From Neodontobutis hainanensis (lineage: Eukaryota > Chordata > Actinopteri > Gobiiformes > Odontobutidae): a stretch of 64,000 nt of DNA. The position numbers and the translations under genes are program-made. The notes beneath the pieces are model-generated. The model was not told where the DNA came from and did not search any database. It saw nothing but the letters and a program-made list of their open reading frames with translations. The stretch covers positions 101,001 through 165,000 of the forward strand of contig JALDNG010000103.1 in the NCBI GenBank assembly GCA_024349245.1, read 5' to 3'. Below are positions 1 through 10,300 of this stretch, piece by piece. Every line of letters starts with the position of its first letter. Within the stretch, counting starts at the first letter, position 1.

Positions 1-371
1 CCACTTGGCTCTGCGGTTCTGAAACCAGATCTTGACCTGCACCTCGCTCAGCTTTAGGGCGTGGGCGATCTGCGAGCGTTCAGTGAGCGACAGGTACTTT
101 TTACAGTGGAACTCCTTTTCCAGTTCGAGCAGCTGTTCACTCGTGAAGGCCGTTCGTCTGCGGCGGCTTTTTCCCGCGGAGCCGCCGCCCGGTAGTGCCT
201 CCTGGGAGCCGCTCTTCAGTTTGCTCTTCTGGGACAGGGAGCCACAGTTGTTGCCGTCCGAGAAGCTCTCGTTCTCGCTATCTCCGGAGCTGTCCTCCCT
301 CTCGCTGCATGCCGTGTCCGCGGACTTCAGCTCTAACTTCTCGTCGTCAGAGCTGTACAGTTTGGTCTCGC
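1..371 (-). CDS. gbx1: gbx1 coding exon 2 (partial), homeodomain
   Basis: Begins at the acceptor at 372-373 and runs off the window at base 1. The exon encodes an acidic Ser/Glu/Asp-rich linker (KLYSSDDEKLELKS, then a run of Glu, Ser and Asn), a basic SAGKSRRRR stretch, and a homeodomain with TAFTSEQLLELEKEF in helix 1 and QVKIWFQNRRAKW in the recognition helix. Residue 50 is Gln and residue 51 Asn, as expected for TAAT-binding ANTP-class proteins. The window ends just after that Trp, so only a few homeodomain residues and the C-terminal tail are missing. Confidence 0.95.
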
Positions 372-1794
372 CTGAAGAAGACAGAAAACCAAAGGCAACG
401 TTTAATTAAGCTAGCCATTTTGTGACGACGTCATTAAGGTGCTAAAGGTGCTAAAGAATGTTAAGCTAGGTTGCATGCCAAATACATTGCTAAGAAAATA
501 TAAACTAAAAAAATACTTTGCCTAAACTTTATTAAGTAAAAAATATCAACAACAGTGATACATTAGTAAGAACACAACCCTCAAGATAAAAGGCCCATTC
601 AGGCTATATTTAATTTTACTCTCATATATATTTCGTGAACATTTTTAATTGTTCACAAACACATACAGCCTACACACAAGATATGTATAAAAATAAATTA
701 AATTCACGTAGTTTCCAAGTTTTTATTTGCGGCCTCCTTCTGAACTGTCAAAAAAATAAATCTTGTGACTTCTGCTACACGAAATTATTCATTGTGAAGA
801 ATACATTTCACAGTCTTAACAAAATTATCATAATGACAACCAGACATCGCAAAACAAACAACAAAAAAAAAGTTTAATTTCTAATTTTTTTATGGAAATT
901 CATTTATAATCACGGTAGACTAAGTGTTACACATTTAACTCTAAACTCGAAGGCTATGCTAGCTTTCTAGGTACATTTGCTTTGTAATGCTAAATTTGAA
1001 GCTACAGGTTGAAGAAAAATGAAAATAAAACTGCCTTAATGCTTAACAATTTGGTCCATTTTGTTTGCAACAGTGTTTTCAGCCTTTTTATACGAAAATA
1101 GCTAATTTTGATAACTTTGCTATGTTATTAGATTACAGAAGGAATCAACATGAGCCTTTGAGAACGGGTTTGTCATGTTCTCGGACATCCAAGTCATGTC
1201 ATAACCTACAAAATTGTCTAAACGTACGCTTAAATAGCCTACGTCCAGGTGCGAACCGACTTGTGTGCACTATTTTATTCTTGTGCTAACTTTTCGCTTT
1301 GGTCTCCACAGGTTGGTCTGTGCACGACGGGGCTCACCTGATATGGTCTGGAAAGTGTCGGAGAAGTTGAGCAGCTCTGCGCCCTTGTCTCGGCCGTGTC
1401 CATCGTCTCCATGCGGGCTCTCCCCCTGCCTCCTCGCCCCGGGCTCTGCTGCGCTCAGCCGCGGCCCGGGCAGCTCCTGAGGCGGGTAGAAACTGTCAGG
1501 TGGGTCCGAAAAACTGGGCATGGTCGTGGTTAGCGCCACCATGGACGGCACTCCGGCTTGTCCCAAACTGGCGCAGAACGTGTTGGTGAGACGTCCGGCG
1601 AAAGAAGCCAGCGGCGCTAGTGGGGGAATACCGGACGATAAAGGCGAGTGGGATAAAGCTTGTGGGATAACCAGAGGTCTGTATGGCATGAACATGGGGT
1701 AGCCCGTGTAGAGCAGGTGTCCCGGTCTGGGTTGAGGCGTTCCAATGAGAGAGTCGATAGAAAACGCAGTCCCTTGTCCTCCTGGTCGCTGCAT
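1..1794 (-). CDS. gbx1: gbx1 gene, coding span (3' end cut by window)
   Basis: Gastrulation brain homeobox 1, a nuclear homeodomain transcription factor; GBX proteins pattern the anterior hindbrain and, for GBX1, spinal cord interneurons. Two coding exons are joined by a 966-bp intron (372-1337). The exon 1 donor reads TCAG/GTGAGC and the exon 2 acceptor CTTCAG/GC, both phase 1, making Gly at the junction. Exon 1 begins with MQRPGGQGTAF and carries the GBX N-terminal blocks SFSIDSLIG-like, LLYTGYPMFMPYRPL and PLAPLASFAGRLTNTFC. Exon 2 carries an acidic linker and then the homeodomain. MQR at the start and the YSSDDEKLE linker favour GBX1 over GBX2. The last bases of the homeodomain and the C-terminal tail lie outside the window. 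Confidence 0.95.
372..1337 (-). other. gbx1: gbx1 intron 1
   Basis: 966 bp, AT-rich, bounded by GTGAGC and TTCTTCAG. It holds A/T homopolymers but no recognisable exon, RNA gene or full repeat. Short plus-strand reading frames inside it look fortuitous. Confidence 0.85.
1338..1794 (-). CDS. gbx1: gbx1 coding exon 1
   Basis: 457 nt, 152 codons plus one base. The start codon is the ATG whose complement is cat at 1792-1794; it opens directly into the conserved MQRPGG...SIDSLIG block, so the start is secure. The C-terminal part of the exon has a variable Pro/Gly/Arg-rich stretch and then NFSDTFQTIS at the donor, a block I recall at the same junction in zebrafish gbx1. Reading continues open past the donor for about 70 bases; that is intron, not coding. 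Confidence 0.93.
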
Positions 1795-2450
1795 GGTGAC
1801 TTTGATTTGGTAAAAAAAAGTGGAAAAATAAAAGCCTTTAAAAAGTTTCAGTGCGCGAAACGGGGAAGAAAGTACGTCCTTCGTGGTGTTGTCATCCCTG
1901 GCGAATGGACCGCTTCTCTAGTTGTCAGTGAGTGGGGAGCTTTGTTGTTGTGTGGCTACTCTTTCCCTCTTTATTTGTCCCCCACACTGAGACATAAACA
2001 CTCGCGCTCTGGTCTACGTCTTTGCTACTCCTCCTCGGTGTGAGCCCTCGGAGAGACAGAGCCGAGAGTGAGCGTCATTGGTTATCATCTGCGATACAAG
2101 GCGAATGAAAAGGGGGTGTTTCCCTGGGGGCTCATCCATCTTCTTCAAATTACGCTTCATTTCCTTATTCAGCCTCTGACTTTTTGGCCGTCGTGAGAGG
2201 CGGTAGTTTCCCAGTGGGGACCAAATAGACGCCCCCCCCCTTCCTTCTCTCTCCCAAACACCAACCCCTCCCTCTTCAGTCCCCTCCTCAAACTCTATCT
2301 CTCCCCCGTTTTTGTGCCAGGTTCAAACCGGTGTGACAGCGCGAGAGACTGCCCCAGCCCTTCCCCTGCTATAATAGTTGACCACACCAAGCCAATCAGC
2401 TATTATTAATTTTGATTGATGACGAGTAATTACTTTGGATCCCAGGGAAA
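1795..2450 (-). promoter_or_regulatory. gbx1 5'UTR/promoter region
   Basis: More GC-rich than its surroundings, with pyrimidine and C runs around 2230-2300. An inverted CCAAT box (attgg) lies at 2077-2081, about 280 bp upstream of the start codon, and a second CCAAT on the plus strand at 2392-2396. Around 2398-2435 are several TAAT/ATTA homeodomain cores. No canonical TATA box sits at a sensible distance, so the start of transcription cannot be fixed; about 2.0 kb is an inference from the CCAAT box. Confidence 0.45.
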
Positions 2451-2819
2451 GAAACAAAACAACAGTGGCTCTCTTTTTTGTGCCTTGTTGAAGTGGCGAA
2501 AAGGAGAGAAGCAGATGTTTCTATGCGCTCTTGGCCCGTTCTCTCGGGGCTAAAACAATGCGTTAGGCTCAGGACTCAAAAGAACAAGCGCCACAGTGCA
2601 ATTATTCCCCGGAGAGAGATACTCTTTGCGGGATAAAAAGGAGGTCAACTGCTATGTTTTTTAGTCAAAGTCAAAGTCACTTAACAAATAGTTAAGTTTA
2701 AAATTTGAATTTAGATTTATCACCAAATGGAATTACGCACAGGTTTAATTTTCAAATTCATAAAAAAAGAAAAAAGAAAAAAAAGAAACCCTTTCTCTTC
2801 TTAGGTTCAATGGCCTATT

Positions 2820-3010
2820 ATTTCACCTTTCAAATAGCAATGGGGCCTGATGATGATTAGCCCTATTGAGTCCGGGGTGCGCACTCTCCAGCCGCTCGTC
2901 TGATTGCACGAGGAGGACATAAACATATCACCGCCGACTCTGATTAGCGCTGAAGGGCCAGGCCACGCTAATTCTGATAATTGCAAGCGACTCCAGCGGC
3001 AGTAATAGTA
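2820..3010. promoter_or_regulatory. Candidate conserved noncoding element upstream of gbx1
   Basis: A non-repetitive, moderately GC-rich island in AT-rich intergenic DNA. It carries spaced gattag, gctaatt and ctaattctgataatt cores (2853-2860, 2940-2947, 2968-2983), which look like clustered homeodomain sites. Conservation cannot be tested here; the call rests on composition and motif density only. Confidence 0.3.
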
Positions 3011-3797
3011 TCTAGTAGACGAAGAAGCACCTCAACGAGTAAAACCATTGGTCGAGATAATCTCTTGCGCACTGGTTCTTGATGGTTTCATGCCACCAGA
3101 CATGATCCATATCGCCTTCACATTAAAAAAAAAAAATCTTATCCCTCCATTAATTTTTTAATATCATATTGCATTTATTTGAGGTGGATTATAATCTGGA
3201 TTTATCGTTAGGCAATTTTATGCACAGGATAGCTGCAAGTCTGCCAACATGTCACATCACATTTGGAAAATTTTACAATAATAATAAAAATAAAAATGAT
3301 AATAATAATAATTAACAAGTTAAGTAAAACTGGAACAATTGCAATCAATGTTGATTAAAATAACACAGAGGTGAGTTGGAGTTTTTATTGACAGGGATAA
3401 AAACAATTTAATAATTTGCATTCTGACTGAAATAAGTAATTAGTTAAATCAAATTTGCCAAAAAGTAAAGGGCTGCACTTTTAAAACATTTCTTTTATTC
3501 TACTAACATCAAAGAAATAGACAAATATGACACAATGCAGGGGTTATTTTTCACCTTTTAATATAGGATCAAAGCGGGAAAAATTTGATTAAAATCTTTT
3601 ATGTCAAGAAAATATAAACGCTGTCAATAAATAGAGAGCGTCAATAAAACATTATCAACAAATAAACCTGTGACCATGAAAACCGTTTGGCAAGACGATG
3701 CAGTTACATTTTTGATAATTCAGATTTTTATCTCACATGCCAAAGTGGTATCACATCAAATGGAATTGTTATTCTTTCAACTATGACAAGACACATT

Positions 3798-3803
3798 TTT
3801 ATT
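3798..3803 (-). promoter_or_regulatory. Candidate asb10 polyadenylation signal
   Basis: AATAAA on the minus strand, about 330 nt downstream of the asb10 stop codon. It is the first such hexamer noticed in the expected range; transcript data would be needed to confirm it. Confidence 0.4.
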
Positions 3804-3965
3804 AAAGCTTGTTACAAAGCTCTATAATCCAAACCAGATCCTACACAATCTTAAGCAAGTGCACAATTAAGTGTGAAAGTGCAGCAGTCAAAGTGTAACA
3901 AAACAGAAACAAAAGAATAGTCTGTACAAGTTTCAAATCTTCTGCTTGATCAGCTCTAGCCTGTA

Positions 3966-3979
3966 GCTCCCTCTTGTGG
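3966..3979 (-). promoter_or_regulatory. CTCF-like motif, asb10 3' end
   Basis: The minus strand reads CCACAAGAGGGAGC, close to the CTCF core CCASYAGRKGGC. One of three similar, same-orientation motifs in the window (also 18271-18284 and 20169-20180). Confidence 0.3.
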
Positions 3980-4133
3980 CGCAAACTTTGAAAAAGGCAT
4001 TGTGCAAAAAAGATTTACGTGGAATCAAGTTAGAAACAAAAGCTGCAGTTTGACACAAAGGTCTTTATAGTATACACATTTTAATCTTTGTTTTAATATT
4101 TTTAGCAGCAATCGTCATCAGTTCACAGTGCAC

Positions 4134-4319
4134 TCAGTGGATGTATCCTCTGTAGTCCAGCAGCAGGTAGTTCTTGATGAAAGTCGGCAGGTCGAGTTTG
4201 GGGACCACTATGTGAACACGGTGCTCCAAGAAATTCCGGATTTTACAGCGTGATAAGTGCTGCAGGGATCGAGGGGTCTGTTCCAATGCGAAAACAGATT
4301 CGTAGAAGTTCTTATGTTT
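4134..4319 (-). CDS. asb10: asb10 last coding exon 6, SOCS box
   Basis: 186 nt including the TGA at 4136-4134; acceptor TTTTTAG/AAA after a long pyrimidine tract. Encodes KHKNFYESVFALEQ, then the SOCS box: BC-box region PRSLQHLSRCKIRNFLE, which should bind elongin B/C, and Cul5-box region VVPKLDLPTFIKNYLLLDY. Ends GYIH. Human ASB10 aligns over the whole exon (KHQRFYSSLFAL, PRSLQHLSRCALRSHLE). Confidence 0.93.
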   Translation of the reverse strand, partial: KHKNFYESVFALEQTPRSLQHLSRCKIRNFLEHRVHIVVPKLDLPTFIKNYLLLDYRGYIH

Positions 4320-7300
4320 CTAAAAAGAAAAAAAAAGAAAACCTTGATTTATTTATACATTTTAAAAACACTATGTTTGAATTGGCCAGAGATCTTGCCT
4401 TATACACTTCTGGGGACACAGCTTCCACCCATTTGTCATTGACTTTGAGGTGACTGTAGGCATTTAGTAGGACCTCAATGGTGCGCGGAGATTCAGAACA
4501 ATGCTTTATAACCTAAAGGAAACATCCCGACACACAGAGCAAAGCAATTGGACCCACACAATCATCATTTAAGTTGGTGAGAGAGCTTGTGACTCCACAG
4601 AACTGAAGAAACAAAGTAATTAAACACTTGGAAATGAACAGATTGGTCTTCCCTCCAGGGGTTTAACTGGAAATTATGCAATTAGTGCTAATTAATCTCC
4701 TATTAACACTTGCCTAATTAGGAAGCAGGCATTTTGTCTAGTGCACGTGGGTTCACTCATAGTTGTAGTCTGTTTCACGCAGAGAGTGCAACACTTCACG
4801 TTGTGTCATAAAAATGGGAATGATTTGAAGTCGTGAAAGCTGGGATGTTGCAAGGAACAGTTTTTAAGAATCTTACTCAAGGTGTTGCAATAGCTAATTA
4901 TGTCAAATGAGCCACCTTGAAAATGATCTGGATCAAGCTGCACATGCAATACAACGCTTTAATTATTTTTAAATTGACTTTGTATTTTTGGGCCATGGAC
5001 TATATGCATGTTGGTGAGGTTTTAGTTCACAGTGCACTGGTTTTAATATCCAAAAGGTTTTTTCAAAAGATGGAATAATATATAAAGGGCAGTATCCAGA
5101 AAAAGTGCAAACATGTGTTTCTATTTGCTACCAAAAAACCAAATCTGGAGGTATTGAATATAAAAAAAGCTATTTTAGTTGGCTTTGTCATGCAGGCAAA
5201 AACTGCCTTGTTTTTATTCTTTCATTCCTTCAAGCATAATGAGCAGTTAAAAAATGATGCTTTTTTAACCTCTTTGTCTCATTGTCTTTAAAAGGAATAA
5301 AAACTAAACTCATTTCAGAAAAAGCTTTTTGGTACATTTTATTTAATATTTGGCGACAGTAGCTCAGTGGGTAGAGCAGCTGTCCTACGACCGGCGGGTG
5401 GGCGTTTCGATCCCCGCTCAAAATATCCCAAAACATCATAACATCCTGCTCTTCCCCGCATACTGTCGTTGTGTCCTTGGGCAAGACATTTAACCTACAT
5501 TGCCTCCAGTGATGTTCTGTTACACTGGTAAATAGCTTAATGTATGTAAAGCTCTTTGAGTGCCTACTTCAGCAGGTGGAAAAGCGCTATATAAAAATAA
5601 AGATTATTAATATTATTATTTAATTTAGCATTTTTGTATTTTTAGGGGTGCACGTGCCAGAGTGGTTAGCACTCCTGCATCACAGCCAGAAGGTCGTGAG
5701 TTCAAACCCCGGCTGACTCAAATATTTTCGGCTGTTTCCGGTCTTTCTGTGAGGAGTTTGTATGTCCTCCACGTGTGACCGTGGATTCTCTTCGGGTACT
5801 CCGGCTTCCTCCCACCGTCCAAAGACATGTATGTACAGGTTAAATGGCAACTCTAAAGTGTCCCTAGTGGATGAATGTGAGAGAGAATGGTTGTCTGTCT
5901 CTAAATGTCAGCCCTGCAACTAACTGGCCACTGTCCAGGGTGTACCCCGCCTCAGGCTCAAAGCTGTTGGGATAGGCTCCAGTCACTTGCGACCCCCAAC
6001 GGAACAAAGCGGTAGAAAATGAATGAATAGACTTTTGTATTTTACTAGGGTTAAGGATACTTTGTACAAGTAGATACTAAATCTGTATCTGTAGTACACA
6101 CTTACATAAGCGACCAGGGGTTTCTACTTGAAATACAACAGACAATATTATTTATAATAACCCTAATGTGATGGTATGGTAAATTAGCTAGAGCTAAGTT
6201 TTTACTATGTGACAGCTCTGGGGGTATTTTTGATTAATATTTCTGTTTATGTTATCTGAAAACTATTGTTTTACTATGGAGAAAAAGCGGAAAAGCCCAG
6301 ATGTAACCACCATTTTTTTCCCTGTCATAATGACAATATTGGTGAATTGGGGACCAATGAGCGGAAGTTGTCCATAGTATATACTGTCATTGATTATTAC
6401 ATATTATCTCTTTAACAGACAGAGCTTGACCTTGACCTACCATTGGCAGAGCTCCAGGCCACACTCGGATAGAGCCGTGGTTTAGCAAAGCGCGGACCAC
6501 CCTCTCGGGCTGATGGGACACCTTGTAGCACACCACTTTGAGGATGTTGTGCATAGGACCCTCACCCCCATAGTCCATATTGTTAACATCGGCCCCTTTA
6601 CTCAACAACAACTCCACTATGTCCGGGTTGGCGTTTTTACAGGCCATGTGCAGAGGAGAGTGCTTGTCTTGGTCTGTGGTGTGGACGTTGGCCCCTGCTC
6701 CTATCAACATCTTACAAACTTTAAAATAGCTTTCGAGTTGCTTCACTTCCTGCGGCTGTGAACAAGCGGCATTTAGAGGAGTGACACCCTCGTTGTTTAT
6801 TTTCTCCACGGCCGCCCCGTAGCGAAGGTAGAGGTCCACATGGTCCGGGAGGCCGTTCCTGGCTGCGATGTGAAGCGGAGTGTCATTTTCATCTAAAGTG
6901 CGGCCGTTGATTGCTGCCCCGTACTGAAGGAGGTACTTGGCACATCTGCAGATATAATTACCCAACAATTTTGGGGCACAATATAAAAAGAAGTCTTTAT
7001 GGATAGGGCTGCACAACATTAGAAAAACTATGTAAAATAGTGGAATAACAATATGATTTGAGAAATCTTAATCTGAATTTACTAAAGTTTGACTTGAATT
7101 CAGTTAAAGACATTGGCATACGATGCTCTTGGTTACACCAGTGTGGTGCGGTGATATTTCTGGTTTTGTGGATTATAAACATTGCCCTTGTTTCTTATTT
7201 TGCGGCTTAAGTTAAGTTCAGATATAATTTATATCTGGCGGCAGTAGCTCAGTGGGTAGAGCAGCCGTCCTTCAACCAGAAGGTAGACGGTTCGATTCTC

Positions 7301-10300
7301 ACTCTCCCCACAGTTCATGCTGTCGTTGTGTCCTTGGGCAAGACACTTAACCCACCTTGCCTCCAGTGGCTGTAACACTGGTAATTACTGTAGAACAATG
7401 TAAGTTGCTTTGGATAAAAGCGTCTGCTAAATGAATAAATGTAAATATAAATATCTTTAGATGGGCATGCATCTCATAATAATTCCCTTTTCTGTAGGTC
7501 CACCTATAGATTTTAGATCTTTTGTCACCCAAAATTATGAGAGAAATGACAGGACATTAAGCATCATAACCTAAGTTGTCCCTAAAAGACTGCACTATTT
7601 TCTTCAAAGCTATGTGAAATATTTGCAAAACTACAAGCCTAATTCAAAAAAAGTTGGGACACTGTACAAATTTCAATATTTTATTCAGAATACAACATAG
7701 ATGATATATCAAATGTCACTGAGGAAAATCTATAATTTTAAGGGAAAAATAAGTTGATTTTAAATTTCATGGCATCAAGACATCTAAAAAAAAAGTTGGG
7801 ACAAGGTCATGTTTACCACTGTGTGGCATCGCCTCTTCTTTTTAAACGTCTGGGACTGAGGAGACAAGCTGCTCAAGTTTAGGAATAGGAATGTTGTCCC
7901 ATTCTTGTCTAATACAGGCTTCTAGTTGCTCAACTGTCTTAGGTCTTCTCTGTCGTATCTTCCTCTTTATGATGCACCAAATGTTTTCTATGGGTAAAAG
8001 ATCTGTCCCTTTCAGAACCGGATCCTTTATCTACGCAGCCATGATGTTGTAACTGATACAGTATGTGGTCTGGTATTGTCATGTCTGAAAGAGAGGACGT
8101 CTGATGAAAGCATATGTTGTTCTAGAACTTGGATATACCTTTCAGCTTTGATGGTGCCTTTCCAGATGTGTCAGCTGCTTATGCCACACGCACTCATGAC
8201 ACCTCATCAGAGATGAAGCTTTTGAACTGAGCGCTCATAACAACTTGGGTTGTCCTTGTCCTTCTTAGTCCATATGAAATGCCGTCCCAGTTTTCCAAAA
8301 AGAACTTCAAATTAGGATTCGTCTGACCACAGAACCGTTTTCCACTTTGCCACATTCTATTTTAAATGAGCCTTGGCTCCAGAGAAAACACCCGTGCTTC
8401 TGGATCAAGTTTAGATATGGCTTCTTTTTTGACCTATAGAGTTTTATTTGGCAACGACGAATGGCCCGGTGGATTGTGTTCACTGACAATGTTTTCTGGA
8501 AGTATTTCTGACACCGTGTTGGGATTTCTATTACAGTAGCATTCCTGTTTGTGATGCAGTGCCATCTAAAGGCTTGAAGATCCCAGGCATCCAGTACGGT
8601 TTTCCGCCCTTGACCTTTACGCACAGAGATTGTTCAAGATTCTCTGAATCTTTGGATGATATTATGCTCTGTAGATAATGATAACTTCAAACTCTTCAAA
8701 TTTTTCTCTGAGAAACTCCTTTCTGATATTGCTCCACTATGTTTTGCTGCAGCATTGGGGGAACGCTCATCTTGACTTCTGAGAGACACTCTGAGAGGCT
8801 CTTTTTACTCTGAGCATGTTGCCAATTGACCTAATAAGTTGCAAATTGTTCCTCCAGTTGTTCATAATATGTACATTTAACTTTTCTTGCCTCTTATTGT
8901 GACATGTCCCAACTTTTTTGGAATGTTTAGCTCTCATAAAATCCAAAATAAGCAAATATCTGGGATGACATTTCAAAATGTCTCACTTTCAACATTTGAT
9001 ATTTTTATATTTTGTATTCTGAATAAAGTATTGAAATTTGAAATCTTCACATCATTGCATTCTTTTTTTATTCACAATTTGTACAGTGTCCCAACTTTTG
9101 GGGAATTGGGTTTGTACATGTACATTTCCTGAACCAGAACCCAGTTTACATCTTGACATCTTTAGCTTCACAAGTGTATTGTTTCTAGAATATTGTCTTT
9201 AGCCCAATATTTGCTGACTGTCTTTGATACTCACTCTAGGGATTCAGGTGTGGTGCACAGGTGCAGAGGCATGAGGCCCTCTTCAGAGACGGCATTGGCA
9301 TTGGCTCCATGGAGCAGCAGCAGTTTGATGCACTCGGGCTGGCAGTCCTCACAGGCCTCGTGCAGTGCAGTGTTGCCACTGGGGGCAATGTCAACATCAG
9401 CGCCACGTTGGAGCAGGAGTCGCAGGCAGTCCGTGAAGCCCCGAGACGCAGTGATGTGAAGTGGTGTGGTCAGCTCCTGCTCATATGTCAGTGACCACAA
9501 CCCTGCAGCAGAGAACACAGTTTTATCAGGTACATCAAGATTAGAACTTAATAGGTTTAAGCTGTAGTATAGAACCTGGTTTACATTGGTCACATTTTCC
9601 ATTCCTCCATATGTTTTTGCAGTTATTATATAGGGTCTTTGTAATTCGCTAATTGGAATACGCCTAATTAAATACATTTCTATTCCACTTGGACTGTCCC
9701 ATTTTCTTAATCTGACTCTGCCTGATAGAACTGCTCCACAGTACATAGTCTGTTCCACAATATCATCTGGGAAGGCTCCCGTTGACATCGTTTGCAAAAG
9801 GGCATGTAATTATGAATAGCTGGTTGGTGATTGAATTTAACACCTGCAGTTTTATCCAATCAGCAGGGCCAAGTTGTTTTTATTTGTAAAAATGGTTGAA
9901 ATGGTTGCTACATCTTCAGACCTTTAACCCGCCAAGACCTGTCAGACACCATTTCATTGGACAAGAGTCGGTAAAGCAAGTGTTTTTTTTTTGTATACTC
10001 ACAAATCTTGCAGTTATTCAGCTGCAGCACATTTTACGATTTTCTAGATGTGCTAACAAATGTCTGTTTGAACACTAGTGAGAAAATTAAATTAATTAAA
10101 TTTCTTGTACATCTTAAGTTAGTAAGATCAATTGTTGTGCATTTAAAGCTATTATCCATCTCCACTTTTCAGAGAATGTCTCCTCTTTGTAGGCTATACT
10201 GATAAGGGCAGCATTAGAAAACAAAAATAATTTACCCTTTAGAGGTCGCCACAGCAAAACATCTAGTGGTTCGCATATTTAGTCTGACATTTTGGTTTTA

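Larger units (their letters stand above)
3011..4133. other. Intergenic, gbx1-asb10, including the asb10 3' UTR
   Basis: AT-rich with a small (AAT)n tract at 3281-3312. The part nearest asb10 (about 3798-4133) should be the asb10 3' UTR, because a minus-strand AATAAA is at 3798-3803. No gene is seen in the rest. Confidence 0.6.
4513..6440 (-). other. asb10 intron between exons 4 and 5
   Basis: 1.93 kb. Holds a TAAT-rich block (4671-4745) and two SINEs (5352-5625 and 5643-6028). Nothing recognised in the remainder. Confidence 0.85.
6946..9234 (-). other. asb10 intron between exons 3 and 4
   Basis: 2.29 kb, mostly a SINE (7237-7444) and a Tc1-like remnant (7632-9116). Confidence 0.88.

Noticed and set aside
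1520..2043. Plus-strand frames over gbx1 exon 1 and its upstream region
   Set aside because: Shadows of gbx1 on the opposite strand and of its GC-rich promoter.
5360..5430. tRNA gene suggested by A and B boxes
   Set aside because: No cloverleaf beyond the boxes, followed by a SINE body; it is a tRNA-derived SINE head.
5230..5484. 84-codon minus-strand frame
   Set aside because: Antisense across a SINE; shares its sequence with the copy at 32 kb.
9503..9797. Extension of asb10 exon 3 upstream to an ATG at 9797
   Set aside because: The acceptor at 9503-9504 joins both first exons in phase with conserved sequence; the upstream extension has no family similarity.
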